A DNA stretch of 64,000 nucleotides from Elusimicrobiota bacterium. GTDB lineage: Bacteria; CG03; SLGR01; JAFGSA01. The position numbers and the translations under genes were made by a program. Every line of letters starts with the position of its first letter. The stretch's first letter is position 1. The stretch is taken from positions 1 to 64,000 of the forward strand of contig JAFGSA010000014.1 of the NCBI GenBank assembly GCA_016934855.1, given 5' to 3'. Below are positions 19,062-28,094 of this stretch, piece after piece. The notes beneath the pieces were generated by a model. It was given only the letters and a program-made list of their open reading frames with translations. It made no database searches and was not told the DNA's origin.

Positions 19062-19654
19062 ACGCACATGGATATTTCATTATTTTATACGCCCTGCTGG
19101 TCTCGGGATGCAGTTCACAGGTGCTGATCAGGGCAAACGGCGCGCCGATGGAATATAAATCTTTTCCCTCATTGTCGTCCATCATGATAGATGATATGGA
19201 CGATCTGGGCGAGTGGACATCCTACGTCGGGACCGGGGTATCGGTCGCGGTCAATAGAGTCAGCGGCCGTTCCGGAAACGCCATGGAGATCACGTACAAC
19301 TTCTCCACCGGCAAGAGCTTCAGCGTGGCGCGGGATTATCTCGAAGACCTGTCCCACTACAGGGGAATAAGGCTGGTATACAGGGGGGAAGGGAACTCGA
19401 ACACCATGGAAATAAGGTTCGAGGATGAGAAAGGCACGATTTATACTTCTAAGCTGCACTACAAGACCAACCCGAGTTCGTGGATAACGGATGAACTCCT
19501 CTTCTCAGGTTTCACGTTTTCGGAGGGCAGCGTGGGAAATATAGACTGGAGTGAAATAGCCATGATAGATATAAGCGTAATTTACAGCAAAAAAGACAAT
19601 GATGAAGGCGGGTACGGGAAGATAGTGATCGATCATATGGAACTCGTAGACTAG
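19058..19654 (+). CDS. Lipoprotein with one CBM11/CIA30-like module
   Basis: The reading frame could begin at an ATG at 19022, but a GTG at 19058 overlapping the upstream stop (GTGA) gives a proper lipoprotein signal: NAHGYFIILYALLVSGC with lipobox LVSG-C. I therefore choose 19058. The mature part (about 175 residues) is a single carbohydrate-binding-like module (SIMIDDMDDLGEWTSY, LVYRGEGNSNTMEIRFED, ending KIVIDHMELVD). It is closely related to the C-terminal module of the gene at 24531 (RLLYRGEGDTNSLEIKFEDK). A membrane-tethered glycan-binding role within the GH94/GH26 block is likely. Confidence 0.78.
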   Translation: MNAHGYFIILYALLVSGCSSQVLIRANGAPMEYKSFPSLSSIMIDDMDDLGEWTSYVGTGVSVAVNRVSGRSGNAMEITYNFSTGKSFSVARDYLEDLSHYRGIRLVYRGEGNSNTMEIRFEDEKGTIYTSKLHYKTNPSSWITDELLFSGFTFSEGSVGNIDWSEIAMIDISVIYSKKDNDEGGYGKIVIDHMELVD

Positions 19655-19678
19655 AAAGGACTGAAAGGAATATTCCTG

Positions 19679-22045
19679 ATGAAAAAGAATAAAAGCGGAC
19701 TTTATACAAAGTACGGGTGTTTTTCCAGGGACGGAACGGAGTTCGTTATAAAGAACACGGATACGCCGCGTCCATGGATTAACTACCTGTCTAACGGGGA
19801 ATACTGCGTTCTTATATCGCAGCGCGGGGGAGGGTACAGTTTTTACCTGGACTCGGAGCTCAACAGGCTCACACGCTGGTCTCCGGGTAACTATCTCACG
19901 GACGAGCCGGGCAGGTACCTGTATGTTTACGACCGGGAAACAGGGAAAAACTGGTCTGCGACCCGAGCAGCCGGGGCGACATGCAGGCACGGGCTGGGGT
20001 ATACAAGTATAAAATCAACGGTCTTGGGCATAGAGACCGGGATAGATTTTTTCGTACCCTTCGGCGAATCACTTGAATTATGGCTGGTAAAGATCAGGAA
20101 TACGGGCAACAAAAAAAGGGAGCTGAGTGTTTTCCCGTTCATAGAATGGATGACGGGGAACTACTTCGACGACCTGTCTATGCGCAATATTAACGTGCTC
20201 ATGAACAGGGGCGAATACGATGAAAAAAACCAGGTTATCTTCACAAGAAGGATGCCTAAGGGAAATGTCCCCTGGAAATACGAGACTTACATGGCGGTGG
20301 GAATGAACGTGCAGTCCTGCGATATGGACTATGAGAATTTTATGGGCAGGTACGGCACATATAAAGCTCCCGAAGCGGTTAAAAAGGGAAGATGCACTGG
20401 TACGGGGAAAATAATAGGTATACCTATGGTGGGAACTTTCCAGTGCGAACTGACGCTCAGTCCGGGACAGGAAAAATCGTTCCCGGTGATCGTGGGAATA
20501 GGCAGGAACCGGGAGGAGATATTGAAGTCGGTAAAAAAATACAGGAATACAAAAGCAGCTTCGGGAAAACTTGAGGAAACCCGGCGCGCGTGGAAACAGA
20601 GGATATGCGATAATATAAATGTCGATACTCCCGACAAAGATTTTAATCTGGCCGCGAACGTATGGCTGAAATACCAGATTTTCATGAATAACGACTGGGG
20701 CCGTTCGGCCACGTACTATCATGAAGGAAGCGGCGAGTTCGGATACAGGAACACGGCGCAGGACGCCTGGGCTATGGTCTCTATATACCCGGAATATTCT
20801 CTAAAAAGGCTGATAAAGCTTGCAGAGCACCAGCGCAAGAACGGTCAGCCGCTTCCCGGATGGTCTCTCGAATCGGGAAGCACGACGCACCGGCCGCCGT
20901 CGGATTTTCCCATATGGCTGCCCATGCTGCTGTTGGCGTACGTAAAAGAGACCGGCAGGGTAAACATACTCAGGAAAGATGTGAAATTTTTCGACGGAGG
21001 TTCCGCCTCTCTTTATGAGCACGCGAGAAGAGCGACCATGTTCCTGCTTAACGTGGCAAAGAGCAAGAGGGGGCTGCCTCTGATGGGAACTCAGGACTGG
21101 AATGACGCTTTTGACCGCACCGGGATCGGGGGAAAAGGGGAAAGTGTGTGGCTGGGTATGGGTCTCTGCGTAGCCCTGAATAATATGAAAGAGCTCGCGC
21201 TCAGGCTCAAGGACACAAGGACCGTGCGTCAGTGCGAGGACGGATACCGCAGGATGAAGAGGATAATAAACAGGTACGCCTGGGATGGGCACTGGTACTG
21301 TTATGCCTTTAACGATTACGGCGAACCCATAGGGTCACACAAGAACACGGAAGACAAAGTGCAGCTCAATGCCCAGACCTGGGCTATAATGGCGGGGCTT
21401 CCGGATGATAAGCAGCTCAAGAGCATGCTTCGTGCCATAGACAACGATCTGGAGACCCCATACGGACCGGCGCTCTTTACACCGCCTTATACAAAGTATA
21501 ATCCCCGTATAGGCAGGATAACGGCTTTTGCCCCCGGTACGAAAGAAAACGCCGCTGTCTTTGCCCACGGCGGCGCATTCAAGATAGCAGCCGATACGAG
21601 CCTGGGCAGAGCCGAACACGCATATAAGACACTCAGACAGCTGCTCCCGATGGATAAAGGCAAAGATATAGAGAAATATAAGACCGAACCGTACATACTC
21701 CCGGAATATGTCATCGGGCCGGGAAATACGAAATACGGTGAAGGAGCTTTTACCTGGCTGACGGGAAGCGCTGACTGGCTGTTCGTGTGCGCCACAGAAC
21801 GGATACTCGGGATAAAACCCGATTTCGGAGGGCTGTTTATCGACCCGTGTCTGCCGGGCAGATGGAAACATTGCAGGATAAGCCGGAGGTTCCGCGGGAT
21901 GGTCTATGATATCAGCATAAAAAATCCGAAGGGCGTGAATAAAGGCGTGAAATATATAACCGTCGACGGGAAAAGAGAGAACAGCAATTTCATTAAAGCC
22001 CGCAAAGATGGCAAAACATGCAAAGTAACTGTTATAATGGGATAA
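19679..22045 (+). CDS. GH94 family phosphorylase (second copy)
   Basis: The 788-residue protein is a full-length GH94 paralogue of the gene at 15299. It has TKYGCFSRDGTEFVIKNTDT, PWINYLS, QRGGGYSF, CRHGLGYT, then TQDWND (D473 as the probable general acid). GKGESVWLGMGL, PGTKENAAVFAHGGAF and a C-terminal beta domain (GLFIDPCLPGRWKH, RGMVYDISIKNPKG) follow. It lacks a signal peptide and is expected to be cytoplasmic. Divergence from the first copy in the acceptor-side loops suggests a different chain length or linkage. SD-like AGGAATA lies just upstream (19667-19673). Confidence 0.87.
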   Translation: MKKNKSGLYTKYGCFSRDGTEFVIKNTDTPRPWINYLSNGEYCVLISQRGGGYSFYLDSELNRLTRWSPGNYLTDEPGRYLYVYDRETGKNWSATRAAGATCRHGLGYTSIKSTVLGIETGIDFFVPFGESLELWLVKIRNTGNKKRELSVFPFIEWMTGNYFDDLSMRNINVLMNRGEYDEKNQVIFTRRMPKGNVPWKYETYMAVGMNVQSCDMDYENFMGRYGTYKAPEAVKKGRCTGTGKIIGIPMVGTFQCELTLSPGQEKSFPVIVGIGRNREEILKSVKKYRNTKAASGKLEETRRAWKQRICDNINVDTPDKDFNLAANVWLKYQIFMNNDWGRSATYYHEGSGEFGYRNTAQDAWAMVSIYPEYSLKRLIKLAEHQRKNGQPLPGWSLESGSTTHRPPSDFPIWLPMLLLAYVKETGRVNILRKDVKFFDGGSASLYEHARRATMFLLNVAKSKRGLPLMGTQDWNDAFDRTGIGGKGESVWLGMGLCVALNNMKELALRLKDTRTVRQCEDGYRRMKRIINRYAWDGHWYCYAFNDYGEPIGSHKNTEDKVQLNAQTWAIMAGLPDDKQLKSMLRAIDNDLETPYGPALFTPPYTKYNPRIGRITAFAPGTKENAAVFAHGGAFKIAADTSLGRAEHAYKTLRQLLPMDKGKDIEKYKTEPYILPEYVIGPGNTKYGEGAFTWLTGSADWLFVCATERILGIKPDFGGLFIDPCLPGRWKHCRISRRFRGMVYDISIKNPKGVNKGVKYITVDGKRENSNFIKARKDGKTCKVTVIMG

Positions 22046-22053
22046 TCACAGGC

Positions 22054-24531
22054 ATGAGTACAGGTATAAGAAAAATACATCTTATTTCAGCCGTCGTAAT
22101 CCTGGCGGCCGTATCCCGTCTTTACCCCGGATGGGAAGGGGGATATTTCCGGCTGGACAGGGTGGACGGGAGAGAGATATTCGTTGATCCCTCGGGAAAA
22201 ACTTTCTATTCCAGGGCTATGTGCTACGCCTGGGGACCCGACACGGGCGAATACGCCTCGGAACCCCGGGACATCGATAAGATCGCAAGGGATATGGAAT
22301 TGATGAAAGAGCACGGATTCAATACCCTGAACCTGTACGGGCTGGATCATCTTGAGGAAATACTCACATGGTGCGACGAGAACGAGTTCGCGTTCTATCC
22401 CAGGATGAACTATTATGAACTGCCCGAGTTTCCCAAGACCCTGAAGGAATTCCCTGACTTTATGAACCCGGAATTCAGGAAGAATGCAAAGAGGTATTTT
22501 GACGAATACTGCGGTATTTTCAAAAAACATCCGTGTGTCCTTGCGATAGACATGGACCAGAGATGGCTTTTCCCTCTGGACTGGGGCGGCGCAAAGCACA
22601 TAGGTGAGCCCATGCTGGGCCCTGCCAGTATCAACTTTTTCCCGGTATGGCTCAGGGCCAGATACGGGTCCGTAATCGTGCTCAACAGGCTGTGGGGAAA
22701 GAACTACGGATCTTTTTCGGATATCCTCGGAGACACGGATATAATAAAAGGCGGGTACATGGTGAAGCTTGAGAAGGCGCCGTGGAGGGTCGATGTCTAT
22801 GACTATACCCTCTGGACAATAAACGATTTTCTGAAGGACCTTACTGAATACATAAGGAAGATAGATATCCCTCAGAGAATGGTAACATATACCACTGAGA
22901 TGCCTGAGGTATGTCCTTTCCCGCTGTCGACAGTAAAAAATTCGGGACTGGATTTCGTGTCCCCGGTTCATTATAACGGGCAACCCGATTTTTACAGGGA
23001 CTGGATAGGGCTCTCAGAGCTGCTCTACATGGTCAAGTGGCATTATGACCTTCAGGGCATACCTGTATATATCAGTGAAACGGGTTTCAGATCATCCGTT
23101 CTTAACCAGAACCCTCCTTTTGCCATGTACGCGATGGGAAAACCCGCGAATGAAACATTCATAGCCGAGATGTACCTGCGGCAGACGGCGCTCACCAATA
23201 TGTGGCCTTGGATGACAGGGTGGACGCATTTTAAATTCTACGATAAATCCATAGAAGGGGATTTCGGTTATATACGCGACGACAGGACGCTGAAACCCGT
23301 TTCGGAACTCGGCAGATATATTAATGCCGCCTTGCCCGTTAACATGAACAGGGAAAAAGAGCCGGAAGTGTGGATATTCTATCCGGAATACAGCCTGTCA
23401 TCGTATTACGCTTCTTTTCAGCAGTTCAAGTCACTTGTGCTCTTCCTGGAGAACGGGTTTCTCGGGGAATTCGACAGAATGATAAAGGAAGCGTCGAAAT
23501 ATATAAAAAAGCCGTCAGCCAAGATAGTAAATACCAGGCTTCTGAGAGATCTGGCCGGACTTTACGAAGAAAAGTGGATTCCCTTCAAATTCACCTCCAG
23601 TGTACCCTTCGACGACAAACCTATATTGATCGCGGGTAACTCACTTGAACAGCTCTCGGCAGAAGACAGAAAGAGGCTCAAGGGAAAGAAGCTTATCGTC
23701 ATGGTAAAAGCCGGTATCGAAGACGAAAGATACAACAGGACAGACGCGTGGTATCTTTCCTGTATAGGCGTGAAGCCGAAAACGCTCGAACCGCTGATCG
23801 ATCAGCTGGATATAAACAAATATTTTAACCACAGTTATTTCATCGCGGGAAGTGAGGAAAACGGCCGCCTTTCCTCGGACCCGCAGGGTAATAAAAAAAC
23901 GCTCAAGTGTATCATCTGCTCGGGTCAGCAGATAGAAATAGAGCCCCAGAAAGTAACCTCGGTCAGATTCCTCGTGGCATCTGTCGCCGGGGACAGAGCC
24001 GTAAAGGTAAAGCTTGTTTACAGCGACGGCTCGAAAAAAGACGCCTACCTGGGGAAAACTGTCGCGGACTGGAAATACAGGCCGCATTTCAATTTATGCA
24101 TGCCGGTGAATATAGAAGAAAGCGGCGATGTATACCTGTCGGATATCACCGTCGATGCAGATATCATGAAAAAACTCAAGGGCATAGTACTGCCTGAAGA
24201 TGACAGGATACGCGTATTCAGCGTCGTACTGGAAAATGCCAAGACCCCGGTAAGCAATATAGGCATCAGGGTCATTTACGGCGGTAAGGAGAGCGAAGGA
24301 GCGGCACACTGGTACGTTCCGTTAAAGGAAGAGGATATGGAGGGAAGCATTATAGCGCGGATCGGAAACGGCGACCCGGCAATAGTGCAGAGCGTAGACG
24401 GCAGAAAGATAGTCTATCTCTACGATGCGCTGACTTTTTCGACCGAAGAGAACGAACTGAGCAGGGACGTTGATTTCGAAGCAGGCATACTGCATGATAT
24501 GATAAATAGACTCAGGGACGGTAAGGAATAA
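22054..24531 (+). CDS. Exported clan-A glycoside hydrolase, paralogue of the 9114 gene
   Basis: The frame is open from an ATG at 22018 inside the previous gene, but the ATG at 22054 gives a clean signal peptide (IRKIHLISAVVILAAVSRLYPG), so it is preferred. Motifs match the paralogue: EIFVDPSGKTFYSRAM, EHGFNTLNLYG, VLAIDMDQRWLF, VTYTTEMPEVCPFP, DFVSPVHYNG, and YISETGF with E342 as the likely nucleophile. The C-terminal half is beta-rich with a GATase/trimerisation-like segment (DDKPILIAGNSLEQLS). As in the paralogue, a canonical Asn-Glu acid/base pair is not obvious. It is followed, with a one-base overlap (TAATG), by a PA14-like protein, the same gene order as at 9114-12952. A family-level call is limited to clan A. 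Confidence 0.75.
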   Translation: MSTGIRKIHLISAVVILAAVSRLYPGWEGGYFRLDRVDGREIFVDPSGKTFYSRAMCYAWGPDTGEYASEPRDIDKIARDMELMKEHGFNTLNLYGLDHLEEILTWCDENEFAFYPRMNYYELPEFPKTLKEFPDFMNPEFRKNAKRYFDEYCGIFKKHPCVLAIDMDQRWLFPLDWGGAKHIGEPMLGPASINFFPVWLRARYGSVIVLNRLWGKNYGSFSDILGDTDIIKGGYMVKLEKAPWRVDVYDYTLWTINDFLKDLTEYIRKIDIPQRMVTYTTEMPEVCPFPLSTVKNSGLDFVSPVHYNGQPDFYRDWIGLSELLYMVKWHYDLQGIPVYISETGFRSSVLNQNPPFAMYAMGKPANETFIAEMYLRQTALTNMWPWMTGWTHFKFYDKSIEGDFGYIRDDRTLKPVSELGRYINAALPVNMNREKEPEVWIFYPEYSLSSYYASFQQFKSLVLFLENGFLGEFDRMIKEASKYIKKPSAKIVNTRLLRDLAGLYEEKWIPFKFTSSVPFDDKPILIAGNSLEQLSAEDRKRLKGKKLIVMVKAGIEDERYNRTDAWYLSCIGVKPKTLEPLIDQLDINKYFNHSYFIAGSEENGRLSSDPQGNKKTLKCIICSGQQIEIEPQKVTSVRFLVASVAGDRAVKVKLVYSDGSKKDAYLGKTVADWKYRPHFNLCMPVNIEESGDVYLSDITVDADIMKKLKGIVLPEDDRIRVFSVVLENAKTPVSNIGIRVIYGGKESEGAAHWYVPLKEEDMEGSIIARIGNGDPAIVQSVDGRKIVYLYDALTFSTEENELSRDVDFEAGILHDMINRLRDGKE

Positions 24532-25577
24532 TGAAGAGAAGGATATTGACGGTTCTGGTACTGAGCCTTGCGGTCTGCTGCCCATTGTACAGCGGTTCGG
24601 CGGATTATATCAGGTGTTTTATGGTATGCGGGCCTTTCAAGCAGACCGACCTGGACAAGGAAGTGGTCAAAAATGAGAGCAGCCTGATACCGCAGGAGGG
24701 GAAAAAATCCGCAGGAAAGGAATGGAAAGTAGTGATAACGGGCGAGGATTACATAGATTTCGAAAAAATCCTCGCAAACAGCGATAACTGCGTCGGATAT
24801 GCGTACGTGAGGATCGATTCTCCGGACGAACACCGGGTGGTTCTGCATATCGGGAGCGATGACGGTGTCAAGGTATATTTAAACGGAGAAACCGTGCTGA
24901 TGAACGATACGCCCAGGGCATTGAAGCTGGACGAAGACAGGGTAAACATCATATTAAACAGGGGAGAAAATCATCTTCTTTTCAAGGTGAAAGATATAGC
25001 CGGCGGATGGGCTCTGGGTGCAAGGATCACCGATTCCGAGGGTAACGTGATAAGAAATATAAGGTTGCACCCCTCTTATGAGGAATACAAATCCCTGTTA
25101 TTGGAAGACTGCATGGGCAGGTTCCTGAACTCCCGCACAGGATGGGAATATTATATTGATAAAGACGCTTCCGTGAAGCTGGGGGATGTTAAAGGCAAAA
25201 GCAGGAATACTGCATTGGAAATAGCGTATGAGATGAGAAATGGCATATGGCTGGGGGCATGCAAGAGGATAGGAGCGGATATATCCGCTTTCAAGGGCCT
25301 CAGGCTGCTTTACAGGGGAGAGGGAGACACTAATTCGCTTGAAATAAAATTTGAAGATAAAGACGGATCAATATTCGGTAAATTCATACCTTCGAAAAGC
25401 AATCCTACAGAATGGATAGGCGTTAACCTGATGTTCGATGATCTGGAGTATTTTTACGGCGGAAACAGGGATCTGAACCTCACTGATATAAAGATTCATT
25501 TCGCCGTATCCAGAAAACTGGGTGATGAGGGCGGTGAGGGTAAGATAGTCATCGACAGCCTGAAGCCAATAGAATAA
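24531..25577 (+). CDS. Exported PA14-like plus CBM11-like glycan-binding protein
   Basis: The 348-residue protein has a signal peptide (RRILTVLVLSLAVCCPLYSG). A PA14-like module follows (about 25-175), with the same key motif as the paralogue at 11597 (IGSDDGVKVYLNGETVLMN). A CBM11/CIA30-like module (about 185-348) ends GKIVIDSLKPIE. Where the 11597 protein carries F5/8C, this one carries the CBM also found alone in the lipoprotein at 19058, so modules have been shuffled. It is coupled to the glycosidase upstream and probably recognises the same substrate. Confidence 0.82.
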   Translation: MKRRILTVLVLSLAVCCPLYSGSADYIRCFMVCGPFKQTDLDKEVVKNESSLIPQEGKKSAGKEWKVVITGEDYIDFEKILANSDNCVGYAYVRIDSPDEHRVVLHIGSDDGVKVYLNGETVLMNDTPRALKLDEDRVNIILNRGENHLLFKVKDIAGGWALGARITDSEGNVIRNIRLHPSYEEYKSLLLEDCMGRFLNSRTGWEYYIDKDASVKLGDVKGKSRNTALEIAYEMRNGIWLGACKRIGADISAFKGLRLLYRGEGDTNSLEIKFEDKDGSIFGKFIPSKSNPTEWIGVNLMFDDLEYFYGGNRDLNLTDIKIHFAVSRKLGDEGGEGKIVIDSLKPIE

Positions 25578-25671
25578 TCAAAAACAGCGTAATAAGCTAT
25601 ATAATACGATTGATATAAAGAAGAAAGCAGCAGCATAAACCTAAACAGGTAAAGGAAAGGAATAAAGAAAT

Positions 25672-28056
25672 ATGGAAATCAAAATCAGTAACGGCGGGTT
25701 TCAGGCGGGTAAAAAACCGTTCTTCGTATATTCGGGAGAAATGCATTATTTCCGTATCCCGAGAAGATTGTGGGGCGTGCATCTGAAGAAGGCGAAAAAA
25801 GCGGGGCTCAATGCGGTATCGACGTATATCCCGTGGTGTATACATGAAAGAAATGAGGGGGAGTTCGACTTTAAAAGCATATCCGATTTCATAAAAGAAG
25901 TGGAGAAACACGGTCTCCATCTCATAGCAAGAGTAGGGCCGGTGTCTAACGCGGAGATGGTCCTGGAGGGGCTTCCCGTATGGCTGATAGAAAAATACAA
26001 GAACTCTTTTCTCAAGGGCAAAGACCTCGGTAATCTGCCTCACGTTACCCTTGTGGCGTATAACAGCCCGGCTTTCATCAAATGCGTGGAGAAGTGGTAT
26101 TCGGGACTGCTGCCTATTATAAGCAGGAACCAGATCCATAAAGGCGGCTGTATTTCTATGGTGCAGCTGTGTAACGAAATAGGCATGGTACATTGGCTTA
26201 ACAAGGCGGCTGATTATAACAGTTATTCCGATGATATGTACCGGGACTTCCTTAAGGGCAAATACGGGGATATAAAGTCGCTTAATTCCAGATACGGGAC
26301 GGCGTATCCTGGTTTTTCGGATGTAAACCAGCCTTCGGATATTAATATAAAAGAAGGAGAGAACATGCTGCCGTATTTCGACTGGATGTATTATTATTTC
26401 GAATACTATGCTCAATATTTCAGCAGGCTGAACGGGCTTGCGCTGGAGCACGATATCTCAGTTCCCGTGATAGCCAATATACCGCAGTTCTATGATTACG
26501 ATGTCCGGGGAAGAGGTATTTTCAGTCCGATGACCTCTCTTATGTTTTCCAGGTTCAGGGATTACGTAAAGGAAGTAGTATTCGGCGGAGCCTACCAGAT
26601 GAGGCGCCTCGATTACGAGAATTTCCACGATGTATACATAACCAGTGAAGTAGTGAAGATGATAACGACAAAAGGGGTGCCTTCAATGTGCTGCGAACTT
26701 CAGTTCGGAATAATGAGGGACAGGCCGAAACTGTATCCTCAGGATGTCGAATTGAACCTGAAGACTTCAGCAGCTTCGGGGCTGGACGCGCTGAACGGGT
26801 ACATGTTTTCAGGTGGGGTCAATGAGGAATATTTCGGCGCCATGGGGATAAATCACGGATGGCAGGCACCTCTGACGCCGGACGGCCGGGAAAATCCTCA
26901 TTACGCACCTATAGCCGAGTTCGGGAAAATAATAAAGAGCTTCGGCAGCGAAATAGCGCAGTCGAAGAAGTCGGATGACCTGGCAATAGGGTTCTATAAG
27001 CCTTATTACGCTACGGAATATCTGAGCGGGAGTTTCATAGATAAACTGGAATATTTCAGGACTCAGCTCTTTTTCGACGGGCTGGCCAGGATGATAACCC
27101 TGGCGGGATATACTTACGTGTTTGTCGATATCCAGGACGCTTCTCCTGAAGAGCTGAAAAAATACAGGCATATTGCGGTGCTGTCTTTCGATTTCATGGA
27201 CGGTGCGACACAGAAGAAACTGGCGGAATACGTTAAATCCGGCGGGAGACTGATACTGTACCCAGAAGTGCCGGTAAAGGACATAACCGGGGAAAAAGAA
27301 GAGAGTCTGGCGCGGGAGTTCGCACTGGAGGTCTCGGGCAAAGCGGACGGGAAGTTTGTTTATATCGACGGGAAACAGACTTTGGTAAACAGCAGTATAC
27401 AGGTTCTTAAGAACAGGGGCAAGGGGACCGCCATGGGGTACTCTGAGAACAGGCAGTTATGTTCTGTCATCAATACCTGCGGGGAAGGGAAGGTCCTCGT
27501 AATGGGATTCGGGCTGAACCATACGTTTGACAACCAGGTAGACAGGGTGGGATATCTGCTCGATAGATTCGGGGTGCGCAAGACCGTGGAGACGATGCCT
27601 GGAAGCGAAGTCAGTGCCGTAGTGAGAAAAAAAGATGAATCCGGATTTCTATTTTTGACAAACTATCACCAGGTGCCTAAAGCCACGTGGCTGAAGCTGA
27701 GACTTCCGGGTGAAAAAACCGTTACCCGCATACCCTCGCGCGGGACTATGAAAATGCCGGTAAGAGTGTCTTTTATCATACCTCTCAATGTCAGGGTGTC
27801 GGATGATCTGAAAATCAGGTATTCAACACACGAAGTAACGGGGTACTCAAGAAGCGCAAAAGGGGTACGCCTCGATCTCAGAAGGATGAACGAGGGTGCG
27901 GACGTGGAGATCGGACTGGAGTCCTCAAGGAAACCTTCATCGGTCAGGATAGAAGGGAAAAGCATAAAATACGAGTATAATGCCAAAAAAGGCATGATTA
28001 CCCTGAGATTCTGCCTGGAACCGGGCCGGTCCAAATTGAATATAAATATTAAATAA
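25672..28056 (+). CDS. GH35-type beta-galactosidase
   Basis: The 794-residue protein carries the GH35 N-terminal hallmark YSGEMHYFRIPRRLWGVHLK, then AGLNAVSTYIPWCIHE. It has the acid/base motif SMVQLCNEIG (N168-E169; usually QxENEYG) and a probable nucleophile in MCCELQFG (E342). GH35 enzymes remove non-reducing beta-galactosyl or exo-beta-glucosaminyl residues. Residues about 440-690 hold a GATase-like region (YVFVDIQDA, SGGRLILYPEVP) seen in other beta-galactosidases, followed by beta domains. No signal peptide is present. A strong purine-rich SD (AAAGGAAAGGAA, ending about 25664) lies at good spacing. It probably trims galactosyl side chains, for example from galactomannan, before the GH26/GH94 enzymes act; that ordering is inference. 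Confidence 0.83.
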   Translation: MEIKISNGGFQAGKKPFFVYSGEMHYFRIPRRLWGVHLKKAKKAGLNAVSTYIPWCIHERNEGEFDFKSISDFIKEVEKHGLHLIARVGPVSNAEMVLEGLPVWLIEKYKNSFLKGKDLGNLPHVTLVAYNSPAFIKCVEKWYSGLLPIISRNQIHKGGCISMVQLCNEIGMVHWLNKAADYNSYSDDMYRDFLKGKYGDIKSLNSRYGTAYPGFSDVNQPSDINIKEGENMLPYFDWMYYYFEYYAQYFSRLNGLALEHDISVPVIANIPQFYDYDVRGRGIFSPMTSLMFSRFRDYVKEVVFGGAYQMRRLDYENFHDVYITSEVVKMITTKGVPSMCCELQFGIMRDRPKLYPQDVELNLKTSAASGLDALNGYMFSGGVNEEYFGAMGINHGWQAPLTPDGRENPHYAPIAEFGKIIKSFGSEIAQSKKSDDLAIGFYKPYYATEYLSGSFIDKLEYFRTQLFFDGLARMITLAGYTYVFVDIQDASPEELKKYRHIAVLSFDFMDGATQKKLAEYVKSGGRLILYPEVPVKDITGEKEESLAREFALEVSGKADGKFVYIDGKQTLVNSSIQVLKNRGKGTAMGYSENRQLCSVINTCGEGKVLVMGFGLNHTFDNQVDRVGYLLDRFGVRKTVETMPGSEVSAVVRKKDESGFLFLTNYHQVPKATWLKLRLPGEKTVTRIPSRGTMKMPVRVSFIIPLNVRVSDDLKIRYSTHEVTGYSRSAKGVRLDLRRMNEGADVEIGLESSRKPSSVRIEGKSIKYEYNAKKGMITLRFCLEPGRSKLNINIK

Positions 28057-28094
28057 TATAAAATCGTGGCATCAAGGAGACACTTTATCGTCAT

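Noticed and set aside
17589..19067. Open antisense frame of 492 codons opposite the GH26-like gene
   Set aside because: It contains no recognisable domain and mirrors the sense gene's codon bias. The sense strand carries GH26 motifs.
22018..22053. Upstream ATG at 22018 as the start of the second exported glycosidase
   Set aside because: It lies within the preceding GH94 coding end and adds polar residues before the signal peptide. The ATG at 22054 fits better.
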